Source: Nitrospira sp. (GTDB taxonomy: Bacteria > Nitrospirota > Nitrospiria > Nitrospirales > Nitrospiraceae). Taken from it: DNA of 64,000 nt. Shown one piece after another: positions 10,267 through 18,069 of this stretch. Numbering within the stretch: the first letter of the stretch is position 1; each line of letters opens with the position of its first letter. The notes under the pieces were generated by a model that was not told the DNA's origin, did not search any database, and saw only the letters and a program-made list of their open reading frames with translations. The position numbers and the translations under genes are program-made. Location: positions 1,528,179-1,592,178 of the forward strand of contig CP126121.1 in NCBI GenBank assembly GCA_030123625.1, in the 5' to 3' direction.

Positions 10267-11421
10267 TCAACGAGAGCCGCGTAGCTGCAGAAAATGCACG
10301 ATGGCTGAATGGGTGACGAGCCCGACGATTTCCTCGTCCTTCATGACGACCAATCGATCCCACCCTTCACGAGCCATACGCTCCATTGCATGAATCACAG
10401 GAATGTCCGGCTCAATGACCAACGATTCCGAGCGCGGGCGCATCACCTGCTCGACTCGTCGCCAAGGCCACAGCGACGGCGATACGTTCTGAATTTCCAA
10501 GACTGTGATGAGTCCCACCAATCGGCCATCTTCCAATACCGGAAAGCCGCCGTAGCCATAGGACTGGAAGTACTGGTTCACCGCCTCATCCAGCGTGCAA
10601 TGCGATGGGATGGTGGTGACCGTCGTCACCATTAAATTGCGAATAGGGACCGCCGCCAACGACTGGCGTATGACGGCTTGACGGCGACTCGCCAGAGCCG
10701 CGGCGAAGAGAAACATGCCGATGACGAGAATCCACCCGCCGTTTGATGCCATCGAAGCAGGCAATCCGCCGCTCACGGCGCCGTACATCACAACAAGACC
10801 CACCAGTCCGAGCAGCAATCCAAACACCAGACCCACCACTGCGGCTTGCTTGGTAGCCCGATAAAAATCGTTTCCCCATGCCCACAATCCCGCACGCAAC
10901 ACCCGTCCGCCGTCCAGCGGAAAACCCGGAATCATATTGAAGAGCCCGAGCTGCATATTGACGAACCCCAGCAAGGCTCCGAGCATGATCCACCCTTGGA
11001 GGCCATGTTGTCGCTGAATCGCCTCGGCCAGTTCCACAAAGACAAAACAGAGGCCGCCGATCACGAAGCTTACCGCAGGCCCGGCCAACGCAATGAGGAA
11101 TTCTGCACGGGGGGTCGGAGCCTCTTTCCGCATGTGAGCCACTCCGCCGAAAATGAACAACGTGATCTTTTCAATCGGGATGCGATAGTGCAACGCGACG
11201 TAGGAATGGCCGAGCTCATGCAAGAGCACGGAGAGGAATAACAGCACCGCCGCGAGGCCGCCCATGGCCCAATAACGCTCCGGAGTAAGGCCGGGCAAAC
11301 TTTCCGGCAGATATCCGGTGGAGAGAGTCCAGGTGACCAGGAGAAAGACCAAAAACCATGAGGCATGGATACGGATCGGAATGCCCAATGCTCGGCCGAT
11401 TTCCCAGGAAGGTATGCGCAT
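10267..11421 (-). CDS. site-2 protease family zinc metalloprotease with CBS domains (M50B)
   Basis: Intramembrane metalloprotease of 384 residues. Zinc ligands and catalytic residues are visible: HELGH (His68, Glu69, His72) in the first core helix, and NMIPGFPLDGGRVLR (Asn162, Asp170) as the third-ligand motif. Roughly six transmembrane segments are followed by a C-terminal pair of CBS domains (about residues 255-380), which suggests regulation by an adenine nucleotide. Such proteins cleave membrane-bound regulators, but no substrate such as an anti-sigma factor is encoded beside it. Its 5' end is divergent from the deacetylase gene. Confidence 0.92.
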   Translation of the reverse strand: MRIPSWEIGRALGIPIRIHASWFLVFLLVTWTLSTGYLPESLPGLTPERYWAMGGLAAVLLFLSVLLHELGHSYVALHYRIPIEKITLFIFGGVAHMRKEAPTPRAEFLIALAGPAVSFVIGGLCFVFVELAEAIQRQHGLQGWIMLGALLGFVNMQLGLFNMIPGFPLDGGRVLRAGLWAWGNDFYRATKQAAVVGLVFGLLLGLVGLVVMYGAVSGGLPASMASNGGWILVIGMFLFAAALASRRQAVIRQSLAAVPIRNLMVTTVTTIPSHCTLDEAVNQYFQSYGYGGFPVLEDGRLVGLITVLEIQNVSPSLWPWRRVEQVMRPRSESLVIEPDIPVIHAMERMAREGWDRLVVMKDEEIVGLVTHSAIVHFLQLRGSR

Positions 11422-11491
11422 AGGCCATACCGTAACAGCCGAATACGTAAAGGGTCAATTCTTCGCCATGGGTTCAGGTATACTAGCCCCC

Positions 11492-12199
11492 ATGCGGCGA
11501 CAGTTTCTGCTACACCTGCTGTTCGGTGTCTTATTCGCCACAACTCCCGGGCTATTCGTTCCGGTTGACGGTGTTGCCCAAGTTATCAAGTCCGGCCCGC
11601 CAACGTGCCCGGGTGTGGCATTGACGTTTGATCTCTGTCCCGTGCGGAAGGGGCCCGGCTACGATCAGCCGTTGATGGACTATCTGATTACGCATCGCAT
11701 CCCGGCCACATTCTTCATGTCCGGCAAGTGGATGGCAAAACATGAAGCCGAGGTGGATCACCTGCTGGGTATGGGATTCTTTGAAGTGGGGACGCACGGT
11801 GAGGTGCATGCCCACCTTCCCATGCACGATGCCGACGAACAGCGCACGGAGATCCTCGGCCCCGTCAAACTGTTGCGGGAACACTATGCCCATGAGGCGA
11901 CGTTGTTTCGGCCTCCGTATGGAGAGTACAACGACGTGACCGTCGCCGTCGTGAACATGCTCGGCCTGCGTTTCATCCAATGGAATATCGAATCCGGCGA
12001 TCCGGACCCCACGCTCTCCGCCGAGCGGATTCTCACCGGAGTCGCCACGCGTGCCAAGCCGGGAAGCATCATCGTTTTTCACGCGAATGGAAAAGGTAGA
12101 CAAACTCGGCTGGTGGTTGAACAACTCACATCGGACATCCTGCCTCGGAAAGGACTCCGGCCCATGACCGTGAGCGAGCTGTTGAACTGTGCTCCCTGA
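11492..12199 (+). CDS. secreted polysaccharide deacetylase family protein
   Basis: NodB-fold carbohydrate esterase 4 homologue. The ATG at 11492 is chosen because it begins a clean signal peptide (MRRQFLLHLLFGVLFATTPG); the longer frame from 11318 would run antisense through the protease gene. Motif 1 is LTFDLCP instead of the usual TFDDG, motif 2 is the THGEVHAH zinc-binding segment, and motif 3 is FRPPYGEYND. The second metal-binding Asp of motif 1 is therefore replaced, a variant known in some NodB-like subfamilies. The substrate is unknown; it is probably periplasmic and acts on cell-wall or exopolysaccharide. Confidence 0.85.
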   Translation: MRRQFLLHLLFGVLFATTPGLFVPVDGVAQVIKSGPPTCPGVALTFDLCPVRKGPGYDQPLMDYLITHRIPATFFMSGKWMAKHEAEVDHLLGMGFFEVGTHGEVHAHLPMHDADEQRTEILGPVKLLREHYAHEATLFRPPYGEYNDVTVAVVNMLGLRFIQWNIESGDPDPTLSAERILTGVATRAKPGSIIVFHANGKGRQTRLVVEQLTSDILPRKGLRPMTVSELLNCAP

Positions 12200-12203
12200 G
12201 CCC

Positions 12204-12683
12204 ATGACTGACTCGGTGATCAGAAACATGGATCCGGACGATCGTGAGTCCGTCGTCCAGCTGCTCAGTGAGTCCGATCCCTGGAAGAGGCTCGGTTACT
12301 CGAAGGAGGATTGGAACCGCATCTTTTGTCCGACGCCACAAGGGAGAGACTGTTACGTTGCGCTTCTCGATGGGCAAGTGGCGGGCGTCGCCATCGTGAA
12401 GCAGAAGTTTCTCCTGGGCGACTATTTGGAGCTCCTGGGGGTGGCGGTATGGGCTCGTCACAAGGGAATCGGCGGTCAGCTGTTGCGGCACATCGAGGAG
12501 TTGGTCTTTAAAAGAACCAAGAATTTCTTTGCCTGCGTGTCGGATTTCAACGAACCGGCGAGGGTCTTCTACCAGAAACACGGCTATCAGGAAATCGGCC
12601 CCATGCCCAATTTTTTGATCCCCGGCAGCGCGGAGCTGTTGTTGCGGAAGACAGCGGGGCCAGCCAGACAAAAAGGTCAATAG
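12204..12683 (+). CDS. GNAT family N-acetyltransferase
   Basis: A 159-residue acetyltransferase of the RimI-like GNAT class. The acetyl-CoA-binding motif A is seen in LELLGVAVWARHKGIGGQLL (R/QxxGxG/A as RHKGIG), followed by the motif-B region with NEPARVFYQKHGYQEIG. The ATG at 12204 is preferred over the in-frame GTG at 12189. It follows the deacetylase by only 4 bp, so the two are probably co-transcribed. The acceptor substrate cannot be deduced. A heptamer array overlaps the last codons. Confidence 0.85.
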   Translation: MTDSVIRNMDPDDRESVVQLLSESDPWKRLGYSKEDWNRIFCPTPQGRDCYVALLDGQVAGVAIVKQKFLLGDYLELLGVAVWARHKGIGGQLLRHIEELVFKRTKNFFACVSDFNEPARVFYQKHGYQEIGPMPNFLIPGSAELLLRKTAGPARQKGQ

Positions 12684-12745
12684 TCATTGGTCACTGGTAT
12701 GATGAGAGTATATTCGCTGTTCCAATGACCACTGACCAATGACTG
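12676..12745. repeat. inverted pair of heptamer arrays between GNAT and VOC genes
   Basis: Left arm 12676-12696: GTCAATA, GTCATTG, GTCACTG. Right arm 12722-12745: CCAATGA, CCACTGA, CCAATGA, CTG. The arms are reverse complements in consensus and separated by about 25 bp (AT-rich, GATGAGAGTATATTCG). The left arm supplies the GNAT stop codon, and the right arm supplies the ATG of the next gene. Confidence 0.85.
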
Positions 12746-13146
12746 ATTTGCGAGTCAAAAAGTTTCTCCACACCCGCATGCGGGTCAGCGATTTGGATGA
12801 AACCATCCGGTTTTACACGGCTGTCTTGGGCCTTGAGGTTATTGAACGAAAAACTTCTCCTCGCGGATCGCACCTCGCTTTTTTGAAAGTGCCTAACAGC
12901 GATGAGTTGATTGAACTGACCAGTTTCCCACCGAGCGGTCCAGTGAAGGTTCAGGAAGACCTCGTCCATCTGGCATTTCAAGTCGAAAGTCTCGGCGAAA
13001 CGATCGCCTCGCTCAACGCACAGCGGGTCAAGATCACCGATGGCCCGACGACCACCTCTTCCGGCAGCCGATTCATCTTCATTGACGCGCCCGACGGCTA
13101 TGAGATCGAACTGATCGAACGGCCGGCCGGCGTGAAAATCGTCTAA
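12739..13146 (+). CDS. VOC/glyoxalase I family protein
   Basis: A 135-residue vicinal-oxygen-chelate protein resembling lactoylglutathione lyase (GloA). Likely metal ligands fit the glyoxalase I pattern: His11 (KFLHTRMRV), Glu in IELTSF, His in LVHLAFQVES, and Glu in GYEIELIERP. The fold signature RVSDLDETIRFYTAVLGLEV is typical. The start codon is inside a heptamer repeat (CCAATGACTG) and no separate Shine-Dalgarno sequence is seen. Glyoxalase activity on methylglyoxal adducts is the likely role but is not proven by sequence. Confidence 0.85.
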   Translation: MTDLRVKKFLHTRMRVSDLDETIRFYTAVLGLEVIERKTSPRGSHLAFLKVPNSDELIELTSFPPSGPVKVQEDLVHLAFQVESLGETIASLNAQRVKITDGPTTTSSGSRFIFIDAPDGYEIELIERPAGVKIV

Positions 13147-13151
13147 CAACA

Positions 13152-13221
13152 GTCATGAGTCATAAGTCATTGGTCATTAGAAGACCAACCAATGACTATT
13201 GACCATTGACCAATGACTCAG
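13152..13221. repeat. inverted pair of heptamer arrays upstream of dapF
   Basis: Left arm 13152-13179: GTCATGA, GTCATAA, GTCATTG, GTCATTA. Right arm 13189-13216: CCAATGA, CTATTGA, CCATTGA, CCAATGA. The spacer is only 9 bp (GAAGACCAA), so this is the tightest predicted hairpin of the set. Confidence 0.88.
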
Positions 13222-13275
13222 TACCCTCGACCTCCAGCAACCTTTATCAATTCACAGAACTTCCGGGAGAATGGC

Positions 13276-14145
13276 ATGAAGAACGGTTTCTTTCGCGGAC
13301 ATGGCCTCGGCAATGATTATCTTGTGATGGATCCGAAGGAGCTGGCATTCAAGCTGACACCAAACAATATCCGGTCTATATGCGACCGAAATTGGGGCGT
13401 AGGCAGTGACGGGATTCTTGCCTTGGTTCCTTCCAAGAGGGCCGATTTCGGGCTACGCATCTTCAACCCAGACGGTAGTGAGGCGGAAAAATCAGGGAAC
13501 GGCCTCAGAATCTTTGCGCGCTATCTCCATGCGACCGGCAAGACGAGGAAAAAGCGCTTCACCGTCGAGACGAAGGGAGGGCTGGTCCGCATTGAACTGC
13601 ATATAGATCGGCATGGCGATGCAGCTGCAGCAACCGTCGAAATGGGGGTCGCCACATTCAAGCCCGGCGCTCTCCCCTGTTCCCTCGACGTGCCCGAGCT
13701 GATTCAGCAGCCGATCGACGCAGCCGGACGGACTTTGACGTTTACCGGCGTGAGCGTCGGGAATCCACATTGTGTCGTCTTCAAACCAGTTGGGGAATCC
13801 TGGTCACGGGAAGACCTTTTGGCGCTTGGGCCGGCCCTGGAAAACCACGAGCTGTTTCCTAAACGGACTAACGTGCAGCTGGCAGTTCCAACCGGGCCGA
13901 AGGAAGTTTTCATTCTGATTTGGGAGCGCGGTGCAGGAGAAACGCAGGCCTCCGGCTCTTCATCTTGTGCTGCAGCTAGTGCGGCGGTGCGCTTGGGACT
14001 CGTACGGAGCCCCGTCACTGTGAAGATGCCGGGGGGAGTGCTGCATATCGATGTGGCTCCGGACTTCAGTCTCACCATGAAAGGGCCGGTGGCCGAAGTC
14101 GCACGAGGGACATTAAGCCCGTCGTTTGTGCGAGGATTGCGGTAA
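13276..14145 (+). CDS. dapF: diaminopimelate epimerase family protein with Ser in place of both catalytic Cys
   Basis: A 289-residue DapF-fold protein. The ATG at 13276 is preferred because GGGAG lies 8 bp upstream; the earlier ATG at 13213 belongs to the repeat. The family frame is clear (GHGLGNDYLVMD, GVGSDGIL, GNPHCVVF, ERGAGETQ, VKMPGG). Where canonical DapF has Cys73 (CGNG) this protein has Ser73 (EKSGNGLR), and where the second catalytic Cys (GETxACGTG) is expected it has Ser226 (GETQASGSSS). Such a Ser/Ser subfamily seems to recur in other bacteria (from memory), so this is not a local mutation. Whether it racemises meso-DAP is uncertain. Confidence 0.8.
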   Translation: MKNGFFRGHGLGNDYLVMDPKELAFKLTPNNIRSICDRNWGVGSDGILALVPSKRADFGLRIFNPDGSEAEKSGNGLRIFARYLHATGKTRKKRFTVETKGGLVRIELHIDRHGDAAAATVEMGVATFKPGALPCSLDVPELIQQPIDAAGRTLTFTGVSVGNPHCVVFKPVGESWSREDLLALGPALENHELFPKRTNVQLAVPTGPKEVFILIWERGAGETQASGSSSCAAASAAVRLGLVRSPVTVKMPGGVLHIDVAPDFSLTMKGPVAEVARGTLSPSFVRGLR

Positions 14146-14146
14146 A

Positions 14147-14176
14147 GAGTCATTGGTCAGCAGTCATTGGTCATTC
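14147..14176. repeat. heptamer array, left flank of bIVP gene 1
   Basis: Four 7-bp units in the GTCATTG sense (GTCATTG, GTCAGCA, GTCATTG, GTCATTC) end six bases before the bIVP start. The inverse array lies beyond the gene at 14619-14649, so the bIVP gene is bracketed. Confidence 0.85.
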
Positions 14177-14181
14177 GAAAA

Positions 14182-14568
14182 ATGGCTATCGCCAAGACAT
14201 TTCAGGACCTTGAGGTATGGAAGATCGGCAGATCACTCCGCAGGAAACTCTATGAGATTACCAAAACCTTACCGACCCACGAGCGCTACAATCTTGCCGG
14301 TCAAATCAGAGCGGCGGCCATCTCTCTCACATCGAACATCGCAGAGGGCTTCGGACGGTTTCACTACAAAGAAAATGTGCAGTTCTGTCGGATTGCTCGC
14401 GGTTCTGCCTGCGAAGCTCGGGACCATCTTCTGACGTGTCTTGATGAGCGTTACATTTCATCAGGTCAGTACCAAGAACTGGACCAAGAGTTGACGACTT
14501 TCTTACGGACACTTAACGCGTATATCAAATCCATAGGTTCCTCAAAGACATTTCCCGACGCGGAATAG
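14182..14568 (+). CDS. four-helix-bundle protein, 23S rRNA intervening-sequence (IVP/S23) family
   Basis: A 128-residue protein of the bIVP/S23 family (TIGR02436 type). Signatures are FQDLEVWKIGRSL at the N-terminus and QIRAAAISLTSNIAEGFGR in the second helix, followed by a conserved pattern of FxRIARGSACEARxHLL. The family was first seen in 23S rRNA intervening sequences of Leptospira, but most members stand alone; the molecular role is unknown. This copy lies between dapF and uvrC and is bracketed by inverted heptamer arrays. No Shine-Dalgarno sequence is evident before the ATG. A second, divergent copy at 37490 has the same architecture. Confidence 0.88.
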   Translation: MAIAKTFQDLEVWKIGRSLRRKLYEITKTLPTHERYNLAGQIRAAAISLTSNIAEGFGRFHYKENVQFCRIARGSACEARDHLLTCLDERYISSGQYQELDQELTTFLRTLNAYIKSIGSSKTFPDAE

Positions 14569-14594
14569 CTCCATTGTGCGTCGAGCTGTACAAT

Positions 14595-14610
14595 AGGACA
14601 ATGTTGTCCT
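14595..14610. promoter_or_regulatory. 16-bp palindrome upstream of uvrC, candidate SOS-type operator
   Basis: AGGACAA-TG-TTGTCCT is a perfect inverted repeat with 7-bp arms. It begins directly after a TACAAT hexamer (14589-14594) that would serve as a -10, so a bound repressor would cover the transcription start. A damage-inducible gene (uvrC) follows. LexA-type control is an inference; no lexA gene is in the window. Confidence 0.45.
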
Positions 14611-14618
14611 TTTCTCCT

Positions 14619-14649
14619 CCAATGACTAATGACCAGTGACTAATGACTG
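14619..14649. repeat. heptamer array, right flank of bIVP gene 1
   Basis: CCAATGA, CTAATGA, CCAGTGA, CTAATGA, CTG: four units that are the reverse-complement family of the array at 14147. The final ATG of the array is the uvrC start codon. Confidence 0.85.
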
Positions 14650-16445
14650 AACTCCTCCAATCCAAACTCGCCCATCTGCCCGGTAGCCCCGGCGTCTATC
14701 TGTTCAAGAACGAGCAGGGAGAAATCATTTACATCGGAAAAGCCGCGGTGCTCGCCGATCGCGTCCGATCCTATTTCCAGAAAGGTGCGGACCATAATCC
14801 CAAGACCGGTCTTCTCGTCACCCACATCACGGACGTAGAAACGATGGTGACTCGATCCGAGCTCGAAGCGCTGATTCTTGAGAGCAATCTGGTCAAGCGC
14901 CACAAGCCCCGCTTCAACATCGTATTGCGGGACGACAAGCAGTATCCTTACCTGCGGTTGCCCGTCAAAGACGATTTTCCCCGGCTGTCGATCGTGCGCC
15001 GCGTACAAAAAGACGGAGCCCTCTACTACGGCCCTTATACACCGGCGAACGCGCTTCGGGAAACGTTGAAAGTCATCAAACACGTCTTTCCCCTTGCCAC
15101 GTGCACGATCGATATCGACGGGACGGCCGACCGCGCCTGCATCGAATTTGAGATCAAGCGATGCATGGCGCCCTGCACCGGCCATCAGTCGAAAGAAGAG
15201 TACTATCAGATCGTCAAACAAGCCCGCCAATTTCTGGAAGGCCGGGATCGCGAGTTGTTGGACGATCTCCGTGCCCGCATGGAAGCGGCGGCGGAGCGGG
15301 AAGAGTTCGAGGAAGCGGCCCGACTGCGGGACCGTCTCTTCAAGATCGAACGGATGCTGGAAAAGCAACGGATCACGCAGACCTCGGCAACCGACCAGGA
15401 CGTGATCGGCTTAGCCAGACAAGGTTCGGCGGTAGATCTCCAGATTCTGTTCGTGCGCGGAGGCTTACTCATCGGACGGAAAGATTTCTTCTGGCCTCAG
15501 TCTGCCGAGGTATCCGATGAGGAGCTGGTGCATTCCGCCATCGAGCAGTTCTACAACAAGGACGGCCAGCCGCCGAGGGAAGTCTTGGTCCCCACCGACC
15601 TCGAGGACGCCGCACTGATTCAACAATGGCTATCCGATAAGCGAGGGGAATCGGTTCGTGTGCGTTCGCCTGAACGAGGCGTCAAGCATCAGCTCGTTCT
15701 CTTAGCCGAAGAAAATGCGGCTGCGGCTGCCGCCGATCACTTGCGCGATGAGGAACTGGACCGGCAAGCCGGTGAGGAACTGAAACGGTGGTTGCGACTG
15801 GAACGTGCTCCGCGTCGGATTGAAGGGTTCGACATCTCCAATACGATGGGCAATCAATCAGTCGCTTCGATGGTCATCTGGGAAGACGGACAGATGAAGA
15901 AGGCGGACTATCGGCGATTCAAGATCCAAACTGTCACGGGGGCCAATGACTTTGCCAGCATGAAAGAGGTGGTCAGGCGTCGCTATGGGGGGGAGGAGAA
16001 CCTGGCTCTGCCGGATTTGATCCTCATCGACGGCGGGTTAGGCCAATTGGCCGCCGCACTGGAAGGACTCAAAGAGGTCGGACGACAGGGTCTGCCGATC
16101 CTTGGGCTGGCCAAGGCCCGAGGCGACAAAGAGGAGCGGATATTCCTGGCGGGGAGAAAAAACCCGATCGTGCTTAGACCGCAATCTCCTTCCACCCATC
16201 TGCTGCAACGCATTCGCGATGAAGCTCATCGCTTTGCGATCACGTTCCATCGAAAGCTGCGCGGCAAATCTCTGGTCGGCTCCAGATTGGATCAAGTCAT
16301 CGGAATCGGTGAGATTCGGCGCAATCGGCTCCTCGAAAGATTCGGCAGTCTCGACAAACTGGCGTCGGCCAGCGACGAAGCCCTCCGGGAAGCCGGGCTC
16401 AATGCGAAGACCGTCTCGGATCTCCGTAGGGCGCTTGCCGAGTAG
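14643..16445 (+). CDS. uvrC: excinuclease ABC subunit C
   Basis: Nucleotide-excision-repair dual incision nuclease, 600 residues. The N-terminal GIY-YIG domain (GVYLFKNEQGEIIYIGKAAVLADRV, residues about 16-40) makes the 3' cut. The UVR motif (ARMEAAAEREEFEEAARLRDRL) binds UvrB. The RNase H-like domain carries the 5'-incision residues (EGFDISNTMGNQSVASMV and LILIDGGLGQL), and two helix-hairpin-helix motifs end the protein. The length is normal. The start ATG is contributed by the heptamer repeat. It is convergent with the outer-membrane protein gene, with 14 bp between stops. Confidence 0.97.
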   Translation: MTELLQSKLAHLPGSPGVYLFKNEQGEIIYIGKAAVLADRVRSYFQKGADHNPKTGLLVTHITDVETMVTRSELEALILESNLVKRHKPRFNIVLRDDKQYPYLRLPVKDDFPRLSIVRRVQKDGALYYGPYTPANALRETLKVIKHVFPLATCTIDIDGTADRACIEFEIKRCMAPCTGHQSKEEYYQIVKQARQFLEGRDRELLDDLRARMEAAAEREEFEEAARLRDRLFKIERMLEKQRITQTSATDQDVIGLARQGSAVDLQILFVRGGLLIGRKDFFWPQSAEVSDEELVHSAIEQFYNKDGQPPREVLVPTDLEDAALIQQWLSDKRGESVRVRSPERGVKHQLVLLAEENAAAAAADHLRDEELDRQAGEELKRWLRLERAPRRIEGFDISNTMGNQSVASMVIWEDGQMKKADYRRFKIQTVTGANDFASMKEVVRRRYGGEENLALPDLILIDGGLGQLAAALEGLKEVGRQGLPILGLAKARGDKEERIFLAGRKNPIVLRPQSPSTHLLQRIRDEAHRFAITFHRKLRGKSLVGSRLDQVIGIGEIRRNRLLERFGSLDKLASASDEALREAGLNAKTVSDLRRALAE

Positions 16446-16459
16446 TGTCCAGCCGCCAT

Positions 16460-17797
16460 TTAGAAGAGAGTACGCACACTGAGCGTGCCCAAGTGTACGA
16501 AGGCGTGGTACGTCCCATCGACGGTCGGATTCAGATTGTCGATCACAGTGCGCGATTCGTAGAACCATTCCTGATAGGCCAAATCGAGCCCGATGCCCTT
16601 CGGCCACAGGATCGACTCTCCACTGCAGGGAATGACGCCCAGAAATCGACCTGCTCCCGTGCAAAGGAAACCGGTGCCAAGAGACAGCGTATGAGCCGGC
16701 AAGGAGATGGTCGCAGGATTGAACGTTCGATCTGGAACAGGGTCCGCTGTATAGGTATAGCCGGAACGCACTGCAACGTCCCAGTGAGGCAACCATCTTG
16801 GGTTCAGCCACTTATACTCGGTTCCGAGTGCAATCACCGGCACGTTGTTCCACTGTTGCGGCTGGGGAATCGTCGCCCCGTTCGACAGGCGGATATCAAG
16901 ATTCTTGTTCGAACTCCAGCCCACATACTCGACATCGAGCTCCACCTTCCACGCGTTCTCGCGTGTGCGCACCGGCCAGACCGCGATGGCTCCGGTTACC
17001 ACTTGCGGCAAGACAAGATCGGTGGAAGCATCGGCCACCTTCGCTCCGTTGACTAATAATGATCCCCTCAACGGCAACACGGCTTGACTGCGATAGACCA
17101 GCCCGATGGACAGAATCGGTTTGCCGACTCCGTTTCTCACGGGGGTATAGAGGAGGCTGGCTGTGACGCCTGCCCCGGTTCCTTGCCCATTCAGTTCGAT
17201 AGACGCTCCAACCGGGATTCCCAAGGTTCCGGCGCTTACCTGTTTCTGCTCCACATGTCCTTCGCCGAGAAAGCTCGCAAACGTGTAAACATCAGCGCTC
17301 ACACCCACCGACAAATCCTCGCTTATCTTGTAGGCAATGGTAGGCTTGATGTCGATCAGCGGAAGCGCGGCCGAGGTCACAGCCGTATTGAACGGGCCAT
17401 CGACCGGGTGACGAGTATTCAAGCCGAACGGCGAAGTTAATCCGATTCCAACCGTCACCGGCGACATAATGGGCAATCCAACACGCGCCAGATTGGCACT
17501 GAAATAAAAGTTACTCGGAGGAGGCCAGTTCACACTGCCATTGAAGTCGCCACGACTATCGAGGCCGGTCGGGCTTTTGAATTTGACGGATCCGCCGAGC
17601 ACATTGAACCCAAGTATGCTTTGCACCCCTACCGCTTGGGTTAACCCGGCCGGGTTGTAATGGATGGCTGATGCATCATCTGCTTCCGCTGCGAAAGCAT
17701 TGCCCTGCCCTGCCGCACGCGCCCCTTGAGGCTGAAAACGTAGCGCCTGAGCTTGACTATCCGTCGACTCCACGAGACAAGACAAAAGGATGACCAA
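16460..17797 (-). CDS. FadL/OmpP1/TodX-type outer-membrane transport protein
   Basis: A beta-barrel porin of the FadL family for long-chain fatty acids or other hydrophobic compounds, 445 residues from the TTG at 17797. The hallmark N-terminal hatch region is present (GARAAGQGNAFAAEADDASAIHYNPAGLT), and the C-terminus ends in an aromatic residue (VRTLF). The TTG start gives a short signal peptide without basic residues. Reading upstream in frame adds LTHARHLGGSTV, and a GGAGG (17843-17847) lies 6 bases before an ATT codon at 17836. The true start may therefore be ATT (17836) or CTG (17833), which gives a complete signal peptide. Confidence 0.85.
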   Translation of the reverse strand: MVILLSCLVESTDSQAQALRFQPQGARAAGQGNAFAAEADDASAIHYNPAGLTQAVGVQSILGFNVLGGSVKFKSPTGLDSRGDFNGSVNWPPPSNFYFSANLARVGLPIMSPVTVGIGLTSPFGLNTRHPVDGPFNTAVTSAALPLIDIKPTIAYKISEDLSVGVSADVYTFASFLGEGHVEQKQVSAGTLGIPVGASIELNGQGTGAGVTASLLYTPVRNGVGKPILSIGLVYRSQAVLPLRGSLLVNGAKVADASTDLVLPQVVTGAIAVWPVRTRENAWKVELDVEYVGWSSNKNLDIRLSNGATIPQPQQWNNVPVIALGTEYKWLNPRWLPHWDVAVRSGYTYTADPVPDRTFNPATISLPAHTLSLGTGFLCTGAGRFLGVIPCSGESILWPKGIGLDLAYQEWFYESRTVIDNLNPTVDGTYHAFVHLGTLSVRTLF

Positions 17798-18069
17798 GAC
17801 GGTACTGCCGCCGAGATGCCGCGCATGCGTCAGAATGTGAACCCTCCACTACAGCGTGTATCCCGCCTGATGAAAGGTTACAATGATCGGCTACGATCCC
17901 CGCCACCGCTTCTCGCTCGATACATAAGCGTAACGGCAGTATAGGGTTCAAGTATAGAGACAATCAGCCCTATTCGAGACATGAGGCAGCCCTGGTAATT
18001 TTTCTTGCAGTTTTTGAATTGGTTGTATGGTATATGTATTTACCCCCCCATAGATCAGGAGGCTCGCCT

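Noticed and set aside
14182-14568. bIVP gene taken as evidence of a nearby 23S rRNA intervening sequence
   Set aside because: No rRNA sequence is present on either side; the neighbours are dapF and uvrC, so this is a free-standing member.
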